A stretch of 64,000 bases of DNA from Rhinopomastus cyanomelas (Eukaryota > Chordata > Aves > Bucerotiformes > Rhinopomastidae), in contig VXBP01004440.1 of the NCBI GenBank assembly GCA_013400115.1, positions 517,677 to 581,676 of the forward strand. Direction: 5' to 3'. The notes beneath the pieces are model-generated. The model saw only the letters and a list, made by a program, of their open reading frames with translations, searched no databases and had not been told where the DNA came from. Position 1 is the first letter of the stretch. Every line of letters starts with the position of its first letter. This document shows, one piece after another, positions 21,938-33,150 of the stretch. A program made the translations under genes and the position numbers.

Positions 21938-24308
21938 TAAGTTCCAGCCCTCCCATGTGGGGGACCCTGGAAACGATGCAGCAGCTTCCCTGGGTGCTCC
22001 TCACCCAGCCCTGGGCAGAGCCGATGAGGAGAGGGGGTGAGGAGGGGCTGGGGAGCAGCTCTGCTCTATGCTGGCAGCAGATCTCCTTCGCAGAGGACCG
22101 GGGTTGTGCTCAGCAGCTCGAGAGCAGTGAACAGCCATCCCCACCACCGCCCTTCGGTCCTGACACACCAGAGCAATTCGAGAAGGACCACGGCAGCGGC
22201 GACCACGGGCAGGAACAAATCAGAGCACCCACCCGGCTTGGAGAAGCCCTCTTGGGTGGTGTCTCAAGAGAGCCCCAGGGAAGGAGAGAGACCGACCCCT
22301 CTGTGCCGTGGGGACAGAGTTCTCACGTCAGGGCAGCGAGGAGCCGGCACCTGCCTCCTCCTCAGGCTGCTGGTGAAAGTTGTCAGAACCTGTCCTGAGT
22401 CTCTTATTATTCCTCTTGTTATTGAAGCGTGAACAAAGCTCCCCGGGAGTGCTACCGGCGCGCGGAGTCCAGCCCCAGGAGGTTCATCTATTTATAGGGT
22501 GAACTTCTGCTGGGTACAGCGACCGTGCCAGCGGGGAGGGGGCTCTGCACCTGGGAGACAGCCCAGTGCCGGGCTCTGCCTTCCCAGAGCAGCCGCCAGC
22601 GCTCGGGCAGCTCCCCGCTCCTCCCCGCACGGACGCAGGCAGCAGCAGGCATGATCGTCCAGTACTGCCCTCACGTCCGAACGCGGAGCCTGGTGGGGGC
22701 TGCAGCAGCAGCAGCAGCGCCCTGGCAGGGCTCTTATTGTTAAACACCAGCGTCACCAGTTACAGGGCTCCCGAGGTCTTTTCTTTCTCCAAGTCCAATT
22801 TGTAAGAGCAGGAACAGTGGCACCAGCTCTGAGCTGGCTGGTGGTCTGCCCCTGGTCGCAGCCCCTCAGCCCCTGCCAAGAGCTGCCTAACGACGCGCTG
22901 GGGGAGCCGGCGCCGGCACCGAGCTGCTGCTGCTGGAGTGGCCGCGAGGAAGGTGGTCCTGGCCCCGGGCGCTAACGCTGCCCTGCGTCCACGGCATCGC
23001 CCTCTGCCAGAGCTGCTGCAGCCCATCCCTTCCTGGTGTGTCCTTCCCCTCAGAAGGAAGCCAGCACCTGGGCACCCAGGATCCCCGTGGCAGGGGAAGG
23101 GCAGCTCCCATCTTCCACTCCAGTGAGTGCTGCTTCTTCATCTGGCTGCCAGCAGCCCCCCTTCCCCTCAATGTCCTTCTGAGCCCAGAATACTCCACTG
23201 CTGCTGCTGCAGCAACTGGGCCAGACTGAGCTCCTGGACCTTCACTGACTGAAGGGGAAGCAAAATGCCCCCTCCAACGAGCCATCCTGCCTGCAGCCAC
23301 AGCTCTCCTGGCACTGCAGGTGCCCACTTGATGCAGCTCCCACAGGGCAGTTCTGAGGTGTCTGCAGTGGCCCCAGCCCCTGAGGGGCTGGAAGGACCGA
23401 CGGCTCCCAACAGTCCTCCCCAGGCTGAGCTCTGTGCAGACCTTCCCACAGGACTGCTGGGGGATGAGACCGTAATGGGAAGCTCAGTCAGTAATTCAAG
23501 GGTTATTGATTGACACCAGCTCTATTCTTCTTTAATTTCTCTTTCATCCATTTCTTTTCTACCTGTTTTATTTTTGTTCTCCTTCATCTGAGGTCTGCAG
23601 GGCTTTGTCTCCCGATAAAAGCAGCCCCTGCCAGACTGCAGGGCTGGTGGGACATCCCCTGGCACAGCCTGGCAGCACCTGAGCAGCAGCTTCGCCCCGT
23701 CCCTCCGCTCTCCAATTCAATTACCTCCTCCCCATCCGTTTCACCTTGAAGGCAGCCTCCAGCTCCCCAGCATCACCCATTTAGGGCTGTGATGGCCACC
23801 ACAGGATGACTTTAACCTTCATTCTGCAAATCGCTGCTCGTACGTCACATCCCATAAGGTCCAAATGGCCCGTGGTCCTTCCCGGGACGTCGTCCTCTCT
23901 CCAGGGCGCAGCTCCTGCCTTTTTAACCCACTTGTTCCCCAGGCTCCTCTCCAGCTCAGCTTCTGGCTTTGTTTTGTCACAGCTCTGCTCCTAACGAGCC
24001 GATGACGATGATGTGACCGTTCCCTCTGCACGGGAAGAGCGGATCCGAGGGCGTTTGTCACCCGGTGAGAGGCTGCTCTCTGCGCACGGGAGATCATAAA
24101 TCACGCCGGTGGGTTTTGTCAGCTGCCGCTCTCAGGGCACCTGGTTCTCTGCAAGTCTGCCCCGTGAGCTGCAGTGGCACCATCAACCCCTTCCCAGAAC
24201 AGCCCCGGAGAGCCGGCAGGGCAGCACCAGACCTGCTTCTGCGTTCGTTGGACAGACAAGCTGTGATGGCTAAGCACCCTCAGCAGCCTGCGTGGACGCA
24301 GCTGGATC
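21938..24308. other. Unique sequence, no supported gene
   Basis: About 2.4 kb of mostly GC-rich unique DNA. AT-rich patches lie at 22395-22505 ('ctcttattattcctcttgtt', 'tctatttatagggtgaact') and 23500-23600. A CAG/GCA run is at 22702-22725. 22870-23000 is CpG-rich. A 310-codon open frame starting at 21466 is mostly CR1 in its first half and is not a gene. Confidence 0.4.
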
Positions 24309-24316
24309 CCCTAGGG

Positions 24317-24592
24317 CAGGGGTCCTCAAACCCCGGCCTGTGGGCCAGATACAGCCCCCCAGGGTCTCCAATGTGGCCCCCCGGTATTTACCCCCCACTG
24401 CCGGGGTTGGGGGGTGCAAACTGAGCAGCTGCAGATGACTTCCTGCCGACTGCGCAGCCGGGCTGAGGCGGGCGGCTCCCCTGTCTCTCTCTCCCTCCCT
24501 CCCTTCAGCTCCCAGGCAGGACAAGCCAGGCAGCACAAACTGTCTGAGGGACAGTGACCCGGCCCCCAGTTTAAAAAGTTTGAGGACCCCTG
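24317..24592 (-). mobile_element. Non-autonomous hAT transposon (copy 1)
   Basis: The 276-bp element is bounded by a perfect 15-bp terminal inverted repeat, caggggtcctcaaac. It is flanked by an 8-bp target duplication: ccctaggg at 24309-24316 and ccctacgg at 24593-24600 (7 of 8 match). An 8-bp duplication with CAGGGG-type ends is diagnostic of the hAT superfamily. There is no transposase; it is a short MITE-like derivative. The interior matches the element at 34397-34662 in reverse orientation, including 'gtctgagggacagtgacc'. Strand is arbitrary, set opposite to copy 2. Confidence 0.93.
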
Positions 24593-24600
24593 CCCTACGG

Positions 24601-26802
24601 GATGCTCAGCCGGGCTCCGGCAATGCCACCATCACCATCACAAAGAGCACCCAGGATCCACCAGGTCATCTCCTGAGTCCCCCAAACCTCACAGCTCACG
24701 GCCGGTGCCCAGGGCGCCGCAGAGCGGTTCCGAGAAGCCCAAGCCTCAGCGCTCACGTATCTCCAAGGCTGGCTGGGTTGCAGGGATTTATCTCCAGAGC
24801 ACTTCTCCTTCCTTTTCTTCTCCGGGCTTTAATTAAATACCTCTTTGTCTGAGCAGCCGCCGGTGGCCGGGAGCCCTCCTGCGCTTTATCAGCGGCAGCA
24901 GGAGACAGCCGTCCGGCATCTCGGCTGACCTTTCCTCGCCCCTCAGCAAACGGCGTCCGGTGACTTCGCGCCCTCCTCTCGCTTTATCTTCTGCTTCTCC
25001 TGCTCCCCGCTGCACGCGGGGGCTTCCGGCGGCGACTGACGAGCTGCCGCCAGAAACACCGAGGAAAGAGACCCGAACGCCCGCTGCAGCTCCGCGGCCA
25101 CGGAGGCTGAGGGCTCGTCTCGCGCTGGCCGGCGCCAGCAGTTGCCAGGAGCACGGAGGGTCAGACTTCAACGAACTGGTGAGAATTAAACTGGTGAGAA
25201 ATGGAACTGAAAGGGGCCCCAGTGGCCTGAACCGAGCTGAAAGCAGCCGACCCTTGGGAAGAGTAAAACCGTTCCAGCTGTTAAACGTTCGGCGCTGGTT
25301 TCTCACTCCCTCCTCGGCAGCCTGAGGCTCCTCGGCTGAGCCCTCCGGAGCTGGACCCCAGATGCAGTCGGACGCGAGAAAGACGCGGTGACCCCGTTGC
25401 TGCTGCCCCAGCTCACGACTGCAGGCAGCAAGGAGACGGCGAGATGCTGCTCCAGACCCTCCATGGGGCTAGCCTGGCTGGGGCAAGGTGCCCATGGGGC
25501 CAGCTCCAGCCTGCTCACCTGTTCCTTCCCAAGAGCTCACACGTGTGCAGAGCCCCCACAACAGCCTGTACCCCCAAATCTACCGCCGGGAGCCGGGAGA
25601 GGAGGGCAGTGCCTTCTGCATCAGGGTTTAGCCAAGAGTCCTCAGGATACCCCAAGGTGCTGGTGCAGGGACACCCCTCCTCCCGCACACCAAGGCATCC
25701 CGAGCTGGTGGGTGCTCCTGTGCCCTTCACTGGCCAAACAAAGGGCCGGGTCCTGACAACGAGGCAGGTTTCCTGCAGGATAAGTGTCGGAGGCAGGTAC
25801 CTGTTAATGAGGAGAAGCAGCACGTCAGCAGACAGCAGGCCTGGCTGTAGGACTAGCGTCTCGGTTCGGAGTGAGCGGCGCTGCTGTCAGTCTGCATTTG
25901 CTTTGCTCCGTGATCGCCTATTAATTATCACCCCTCGGCTGCGGGGCGAGCGGCAGGGCCAGCGCCGGGGCCCCCTCCCCGCCGAGCCGGTGCGTCATCG
26001 CGGCGGGCAGGAGGGGATGGGAAGGGGCTCTGGCACCTGCACCTCCCCAGCACGTCACGCTCCGAGCTCCGGGATGGAGCAACCTCGCGGTGACGCGGTG
26101 CCCGGGCAGAGCGCGGTCTGCCTGGATCCCATCGCGGAGCCTCCCGTGCTGAGCCCTGCGCTTTTCCAGCCTGGGGCTGGCTTCTGACGTCTCCCCTCGT
26201 TCCTGAGGGCTCTGAGCCCTCACGTGCGTCAGCCAGCCCGTCCCTGATGCCAGCTCCTGGGTCCGTGCCTGCTGGCCTGGGGACAGCCAGGTGCCGGCTC
26301 TTGTCTCTCTGCCACGATGCTGCCGGCTCCTCCGCTCCCTGCCGGCACTGGGGGACGACGAAGAAGGGGAAGCAGAGCTGGTGAAACACAAACTTGCACC
26401 AAAACTCCTCCTCCTCAGCAGGACGAGTGCCTGAGGCCAGCAGGGGATGAATCCATCTCATGGGATCATCCACTTCAGGAGCCAACGTAACCCAGCTCTG
26501 CTCTGCGACCCAGCACAGAGGTGTCTTTCCCCATTAACCCCACGTGGGCTGCGGTGTTTGACCACCACTCACACACACACCTAGAGGTCACCCTGCTGCT
26601 CACACACAGCCAGAGGTCACCAGGAGCAGGTATCTTTGCAAGGTGTGAGAGGAGCAGGAGAAAGGTCCCTGCTTGTACTGGGCAGCACTGGATGTGGAAC
26701 TGTGCAGCTGCAGGGCACGAGAGGAGCTGCAGAGCGTCGGCGCCTGCTTGTGGAACGGGACCAGCAAGTGTCTCAGTGGCTCTGAGCACCTGAGCTCCCC
26801 TT
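24601..26802. other. Unique sequence with CpG-rich and AT-rich parts
   Basis: 24850-25140 and 25860-26190 are CpG-rich. 24815-24850 has 'gggctttaattaaatacctc' and 25180-25300 is relatively AT-rich. A (CA)n run is at 26568-26582. No gene is recognised. Confidence 0.4.
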
Positions 26803-27222
26803 ACAGAACCACAGAACATCAGTGATGGGAAGGGACCTCGAAAGATCATCCAGTCCAACCCCCTGCCCCAGCAGGATCCTCTAGATCCAGTCACAGAACA
26901 TCAGTGATGGGAAGGGACCTCGAAAGATCATCCAGTCCAACCCCCTGCCCCAGCAGGATCCTCTAGATCCAGTCACAGAATCATTAGGGATTGGAAGGGA
27001 CCTCGAAAGATCATCCAGTCCAACCCCCTGCCCCAGCAGGATCCTCTAGACCCAGTCACAACATCACAGAATCATTAGGGACTGGAAGGGACCTCGAAAC
27101 ATCATCCAGTCCAACCCCCTGCCCCAGCAGGATCCTCTAGATCCAGTCACAACATCACAGAATCATTAGGGATTAGAAGGGACCTCGAAACATCATCCAG
27201 TCCAACCCCCTGCCCCAGCAGG
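26803..27222 (-). repeat. Five-unit tandem array of CR1 3' tails
   Basis: Antisense tail units start at 26810, 26892, 26974, 27065 and 27156. The periods are 82, 82, 91 and 91 bp, and the last unit is truncated at 'ccccagcagg'. The two longer periods differ from the shorter ones by an extra 'cacaacat' octamer at the boundary. Units 1-2 carry 'catcagtgatggg' and units 3-5 carry 'cattagggattgg' or close variants. As at 1082-1612, only tails are present. Confidence 0.93.
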
Positions 27223-28010
27223 AAAGGCGGCACAAGGGGACACAACCCAGTGCTGTGGGGAGCTGGCAGGACCCCACTCGTGCTCTGGGTGGCCAGGTTG
27301 CTCGAGATGGCAACTTTCTTCCTCAAAGGCTGCATCTCGCGTTCTGGGGGGCCGGCTCAGCCCAGGGAAGCCTGTCCAGCTACTTACTAAGTCATGGAGG
27401 ATGTGGAGTTTAATTACCTGCCCCCAGTCCCCCCTTTCTCGTTCCCGTTCCTGCTATTAAAACGTTCCCACCCGATAAGGGGCCGTGGCCAGCTCCTCCC
27501 GGCTCTGTAATGAGCGGCGCCGCGATGAGGAGGAGGGTAGCGGGGCTCCAGGCACCTTTTAATTACCCAGCCGAGCAGGGAAAAGCACTTCAGCCCCCGC
27601 TCGCTCCCCCCACAAACACCTTCGCTTGCAAATTGGCTCCTCGTGCCCCCTCTTTGCTCTCCAGGAGGGGACAGCATCACCACCCCCTTTCCCCATCACG
27701 CGTACCCCTTCCCTATCACCAGTCCCCCCGGCCCTGGCCGCAGCTGGGAGGGAGGGTTTGTTTTCAGCTCCGAGTCCTGACTGGAAATGTCACGAGGACA
27801 ATCACCATGGTGACATTTCAGCAGCTCCACGCAGGAAATGAGCTTCAAAAACCCCATTAAAAATGGGAGGGCAAAACCAATTTTCTGGGGGAAATCTGTT
27901 CCGAGAGGCTGCAGAGACTCCTCTTGTTTTATTGTTCTTATCCCCTTTTGGAGGAAAAGGTCTCCAGCAACAGAAGTTGGAGGTGTCCTGGTTTCACAGG
28001 GCTTTGCTTG
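27223..28010. promoter_or_regulatory. Unique sequence with AT-rich candidate element
   Basis: Words such as 'gtggagtttaattacctgcc' (27399), 'ccttttaattacccagcc' (27554) and 'ctattaaaacgttcccaccc' (27453) give a TTAATTA cluster across 27390-27580 in GC-rich DNA. No gene is visible. Regulatory function is inference. Confidence 0.3.
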
Positions 28011-28712
28011 ACAGCATCACACCATTAGGGATTGGGAGGGACCTTGAAAGTGCATCCAGTCCAGTCCCCCTGCCACGGCAGGGTGCCCTAGATCCAGTCA
28101 CACAGGAACACAGCCAGGTGGGTTTGAAACTTCTCCAGAGAAGGAGACTCCACAACCCCCCTGGGTAGCCCCTGCCAGGACTCTGGCACCCTCCCTGGGA
28201 AGAAGGTCCTTCTCACGCTGATGTGGAACCTCCTCTGTCCCAGCTCTCACCCTCTGCCCCCTGTCCTGTCACTGGGTGCCCCTGAGCAGAGCCTGGCTCC
28301 ATCCTCCTCACACCCACCCTTCACATATTGATCAACATCCATGGGGTCACCCCTCAGGCTCCTTTTTCCCAGCTCCAGAGCCCCAGCTCCCTCAGCCTCT
28401 CCTCAGCAGGGAGATGCTCCCCTCCCTCCATCACCCCTGTGGCTCTGCCCTGGGCTCTCTCCAGCAGCTCTGTGTCCTTCTGGAACTGAGGGGCCCAGAA
28501 CTGGACACAAGATTCCAGCTGTGGTCTCCCCAGGGCAGAGTAGAGGGCAGAACCTCTCTCCATCTGCTGACCACCACCCTTCTAATCCACCTCAGGATGC
28601 CGGTGGCCCTCTTGGCCACAAGGGCCCGTTTCTGGCTCATGTCCATCCTGCTGGCCACCAGGACCGCCAGGTCCCTCTCTCCTACACTGCTCTCCAACAA
28701 GTCCTTGTGGTC
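28011..28712 (-). mobile_element. Young CR1 LINE, 5'-truncated
   Basis: Antisense copy with a complete 3' tail ('cattagggattgggaggg'). The minus-strand coding remnant contains [39 protein letters not shown] and [19 protein letters not shown]. The coding frame is broken at least twice. It reaches further upstream in the protein than most copies here. Confidence 0.92.
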
Positions 28713-29104
28713 TCACAGAGCTGAGGGGTTTTTTCCAACAAGTATCTTTTGCAGGACCTAGACTCTGCTGAAAAACCACGTCCCAAGGCTTTTGGGGAAG
28801 AACCTTCCATGTTCAGCCGCTGTGAGGTCACTGGATGCTGAGGAACCCTCCCAGCACACAAAACCAAGCAAGGGTGGTGCTTCCTACCTCAGGACCCTGA
28901 GAGAGTGGGGAGAACACTGGAGCTGCAGCCAGAGCCAGGTCCTTCCCGTGTTCTTGTTCAGCACAGATCATCAGGGAGCATCGATCCCAGGAGCTGAAAC
29001 CACCAGGGCAACGTGGAAGGGTCCCACGCATGAGAGAAACCACAACACATCAGTTCTGCTCCAACCCACCTGTATTTTACCCCAGAAGAAGATAAAGTGG
29101 AAGA
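28713..29104. other. Unique sequence, nothing recognised
   Basis: Mixed composition between two CR1 copies in opposite orientation. No gene is seen. Confidence 0.45.
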
Positions 29105-29332
29105 CAGGCCAAGGGGAAAGGGTTCCAGACTAGGAGAGATTGAGGCTGGACATGAGGAACAAATTCCTCCTGTGGGGGTGCTGAGATGCTGGAACAGGCT
29201 GCCCATCCCTGGGAGTGTTGAAGGCCAGGTTGGCTGGGGCCCTGAGTAACCTGCTCTAGTGAGTGAAGGTGTCCCTGCCTCTGCAGAGGGCTTGGAGCTG
29301 GGTGGTCTTCAGGGTCCCTTCCAGCCTTGGCC
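29105..29332 (+). mobile_element. CR1 fragment, older family
   Basis: Sense copy: 'gggttccagactaggagaga', 'ttgaggctggacatgaggaa', 'gctggaacaggctgccc', 'ggtggtcttcagggtccctt'. It is the same group as 1761-2272. The terminal octamers are lost or mutated. Confidence 0.82.
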
Positions 29333-29447
29333 AGAAGACAAGAGCCAGCTGTGACAGAGCAGCAGCACAAGCACCTGCGCTTGGGTTCCTTTTGCTCTGC
29401 TGCTGCAGGTCATCACAAAGACATCACAGCTCTTTCCTGAACATGGG

Positions 29448-29602
29448 ACCTCCAAGGCTGTGGAGTCTCCTTCTCTGGAGACGTTTCAAACCCTCCTGGC
29501 CATGTTCCTGCGCGACTGGATCTAGGGGATCCTGCTGTGGTGGGGGGATTGGACTGGATGGTCTTTTGAGGTCCCTTCCAATCCCTGATGTTCTATGGTT
29601 GG
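29448..29602 (+). mobile_element. Young CR1 3' end
   Basis: Sense copy: 'ggctgtggagtctccttctc', 'ctggccatgttcctgcgcg', 'actggatctaggggatcctg', 'tccctgatgttctatgg'. Severely 5'-truncated. Confidence 0.9.
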
Positions 29603-30308
29603 CCACCAGCCCCGAGGGCTCAGTGGCACCAGGAGCTCCTCCAGGGATGGAGATGAGCTGCAAGGGACCCGCTCTGGCAGCTTTTAACAGCTGGACGGGA
29701 CAAGGAGCAGTTTTCACTGAGAAAAAGCACCGGGGTGCCCACACCCCAGTTCGGCCAGACCCAGGTGCTGCTCTGGAGGACGATCCCAGCCCAGGGGTTA
29801 TCGTGGGAGCTGGTGCCCGGCTCAGCAAGAGCAGGAGAGCGGAGGGTGATTATCTCGGTCCCTTGTTCCTCCACCGGTTTGTGCATCACAAAAGAATGCT
29901 AATGCTCGTGTCCTTATGAAAGCACTCGAGTTCATCAGCTTCCAAAGGAGAGAAATTAAATCAAGATTTAATTGGGATATGCATGTTTTATTCATGGTGC
30001 TACCCACAGGAGAAGGCAGACAGCTGAAGGTAGAGAGGAGGGGGAACTCAGAAGAATGAAGCTTTTGAAAAGTTGTTTCTCTCTGATTAAATAGAGACAG
30101 TTCCCCACTTCAAAGGGAGGGCTCCTTTCATGTATTTTAGATGCTCCCTTGTACCAGCCCGATGCCTCCTGCCCTGCACTTGGCAGGGACAGACGGCCCC
30201 TCACTCCCTCTCACCCTCCAGAAGGGCTGACTGGACTCGTGTCCTGTCCCGCAGGGACATCCAGGGAGACCTGAGCACCTCGGGGTTGGTTCTACCCTTC
30301 CTTGCTCT
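29603..30308. promoter_or_regulatory. Unique sequence with AT-rich candidate element
   Basis: Bases 29880-30110 are AT-rich and repeat-free. They contain 'gaatgctaatgctcgtg', a perfect 16-bp palindrome at 29956-29971 (ttaaatc-aa-gatttaa), 'gggatatgcatgttttatt' (29974) and 'tctctctgattaaatag'. The ATGCTAAT-like and ATGCAT words resemble octamer/POU sites. This is a candidate enhancer only. Confidence 0.35.
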
Positions 30309-30490
30309 TCTCAGTGTCATCTAGTGATAGGACAAGGGGAAAGGAGCGTGAGCTGGAACACAGGAGGTTCCACATCAAGATGAGGAGGAGGTGTAAAACC
30401 CACCTGGACATGTTCCTGTGAGACTTGGTCTAGGGGATCCTGTCCTGGCAGGGAAATTGGACTGGGTGGTCTTTCAAGGGGGTTCTGTGA
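30309..30490 (+). mobile_element. CR1 3' end, left arm of an inverted pair
   Basis: Sense copy: 'cagtgtcatctagtgatagg', 'gagctggaacacaggagg', an internal deletion after 'atgaggagga', then 'ttggtctaggggatcctg' and 'ggtggtctttcaaggg'. It ends in 'ttctgtga' exactly where an antisense copy begins. The normal 'tcccttccaatcc' segment just before the octamers is missing. Confidence 0.88.
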
Positions 30491-30866
30491 TTAGGGATTG
30501 GAAGGGACCTCAAAAGATCATCCAGTCCAATCCTAGATCCAGCTGCACGGATTAAACGTCTCCAGAGAAGGAGACTCCACAACCCCCCGGGCAGCCCCTT
30601 CCAGAGCTCAGTCACCCTCACTGGGAAGAAGGTCCTTCTCACATTGATGTGGAACCTCCTCTGTCCCAGCTCACACCCACTGCCCCTCATCCTATCACCA
30701 GATGACACTGAGCAGAGCCTGGCTCCATCCTCCTGACACCCACCCCTCACACATTTATAGACATTAATGAGGTCACCCCTCAGTCTCCTCTTCTCCAAGC
30801 TCAAGAGCCCCCCCAGCTCCCTCGGCCTTTCCCCAGCAGGGAGATGTTCTACTTCCCTCCACAGAC
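30491..30866 (-). mobile_element. CR1 LINE, right arm of an inverted pair
   Basis: Antisense copy starting 'ttagggattggaagggacct' with no gap after the sense copy, so the two CR1 3' ends face each other. The tail lacks about 35-45 bp between 'cagtccaatc' and 'ctagatccag'. The coding remnant ([31 protein letters not shown]) is of a family different from the MDVDQY type. Confidence 0.9.
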
Positions 30867-32282
30867 CTGGAATCAAACCCCACAACCACCACGAGGCCGC
30901 AGAAGCGGGCAGAGGCTGTGGGAGGCTGGGGAGAAGGACACAAGAGCCACAAAGGCTTTGAGGACACCGGGAACGCGTGGCTGGCTTTGCAGACCGACGC
31001 GTGTACGCAAGGCGCCGCGAGATAGCGGCTGCCAGGAGGAGGGGACCCGCAGCAGCGTCCGCGTCGCTCCTGGGGGGAATTTTCCTGTAAAGGAGCGATT
31101 GTTCGGTGGCGGCGCCTGATGAAAACACAATTGGAGAAGTGGAGGAGAGGAGAGTGGGGAAAAGGACGAGGAAGAAAAGAAACTCTTCTCTGCAACCGGT
31201 GCCCTTCAGAAGCAGCCCCTGCCGCGCTCGGTGCCGGGTGCAGCCGCCGCTGCCTGGGGAGCCGCGGGTCTTTGTCAGGGAAAGGACACGCAGAGAAACG
31301 CGAGTTCTCCCGAAGGCTCCTTATTCAACCCGCTCCAGAGCCGGCGTCGCCAGCGCCGGTGACTTTGGAAGATGAACAATCTTATCTCCTGGGTGAAAAG
31401 GACCATTTGTCGTCCCTTCCCTGTCCGGAGAGACACTCGCCAGAGGGAACCTGGAGAGGGTCTGAGCTGAGCTCTCCGAGCACCGGGCTCCCCTGGAGGG
31501 GCACGTGCAGCACGAGGAAGGGGTGCTGGCCCGCCAGGTGCAGCTTGATCAGCTTCCAGAGGAACAACCCTTCCTTAGGAGCCATCACCGGCTTCCACTG
31601 CCTGAGTGACGGGCGAGAACACAGCGGGAGAAGCTGCCACTGCAGTCGCTGCCGCCCCTCGTGAGCGTTTATCTTCGTGGGGAGCCGGCCCGAGCCCGCC
31701 TGGCCATGGGCTCCGCGCTCAGGAGCCGCTCTGTCCTCCTCACTGACCTCCTCACTGACCTCATTTGGGCTGAGAGCAAGTGACGGGGCACATCACAGCC
31801 TGAGCAGTGCTGCCTGAGCCAGCCTCCCCTCCTGCTGCAGGGGCTGCTACCCCACAGACACCCCAGGGTGATCATCACCCACTGCCCATGTTCATCCCCA
31901 GGCTGGAGCCACCCTGGAGCAACCAGACCTTCCCAGAGCTGCTCTGCCTGAACCTCCAGCTTAGTGATGTGATCAAGTCAGGAGCTGGGGCTGATGCCCT
32001 GTTCCACCAAGAGCTACTCATGGACCTGGGCTGCATCACACCTCGGGGGGGGAACGTGCGACAAGTCCAACCACTGCAAGAACCTCTCCTCTGAGCAAAC
32101 TGCTCCCGACACCAAACAGCCACCCAGGGGAAAGCACAGAGTGGGGAGGTGGAGGTGAGGGTCTGGGGCAGGTGGAAGGGAGAAGACAAGGTGGGTTTGC
32201 AGCAGCGAGCAGGGAGAGCTGTCCTGCAGCTTCACCCTTCGCTCATGTCCTCAAAAAACTAGGATGGCTGGAGGAGGGAGGA
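30867..32282. other. Unique sequence with CpG-rich block
   Basis: 30960-31370 is CpG-rich, with an AG-rich patch at 31130-31180. A 'cctcactgacct' word repeats at 31737-31760. No gene is supported; the open frames have no recognisable domain. Confidence 0.4.
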
Positions 32283-33150
32283 TCACAGAATCATTAGGGA
32301 TGGGAAGGGACCTCGAAAGATCATGTAGTGCAGTCCCCCTGCCACGGCAGCATCACCCAGACCAAGTTGCACAGAAACACATCCAGGTGGGTCTTGAACA
32401 TCTCCAGTGAAGGAGACTCCACAACCCCCTGGGCAGCCTGTTCCAGTGCTCCGTCACCCTCACTGGGAAGAAGGTCCTTCTCAGGCTGATGTGGAACCTC
32501 CCATGTTCCTGCTCACATCCACTGCCCCCTTGTCCTATCACTAGATGACACCGAGCAGAACCTGGCTCCATCCTCCCAACACCCACCCCTCACACATTTA
32601 TAGACATTAATGAGGTCACCCCTCAGTCTCCTCTTCTCCAGGCTCAAGAGACCCAGCTCCCTCAGCCTCTCCTCATAAGAGAGGTGTTCCACCTCCTTCA
32701 TCATCTTTGCTGCCCTACACTGGACTCCCTCCAGCAGCTCCACATCCCTCTTGAACTGAGGAGCCCAGAACTGGACACAACACTCCAGATGTTGTCTCCC
32801 CAGGGCAGAGTAGAGGGGAAGAAGAACCTCTCTTGATCTGCTAACTGCTTCCCTTCTGATCCACCCCAGGATGCTGTTGGCCCTCTTGGCCACAAGAGCA
32901 CACTGCTGGCTCATAGCCATCCTGCTGGCCACCAGGACCCTCAGGTCCCTCTCTCTTACACTGACTCCAACAGGTTGGTCCCCAGCCTGTACTGGTCCCT
33001 GGGGTTGTTCCTGCCCAGATGCCAGACTGCACACTCACCCTCGTTCTACCTCATCACATGTCTCCCTGCCCAGCTCTCCAGCCTGTCCAGGTCCCACTGA
33101 CTGGCAGCCCAGCCTGCAGGGGTGTCAGCGACAGCACCCAGCTCTTTGTC
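32283..33150 (-). mobile_element. Longest CR1 copy in the window
   Basis: An antisense copy of about 870 bp with complete tail ('cacagaatcattaggg'). The minus strand holds a long coding remnant: [75 protein letters not shown] and [13 protein letters not shown]. Above 32960 it continues into upstream CR1 sequence ('ccagcctgtccaggtccc'). It belongs to the INVYK-type family, like 30491-30866. Confidence 0.92.

Noticed and set aside
21466..22398. 310-codon plus-strand open frame
   Set aside because: It runs through an antisense CR1 tail and a sense CR1 copy and then GC-rich unique DNA; its first half is repeat translation.
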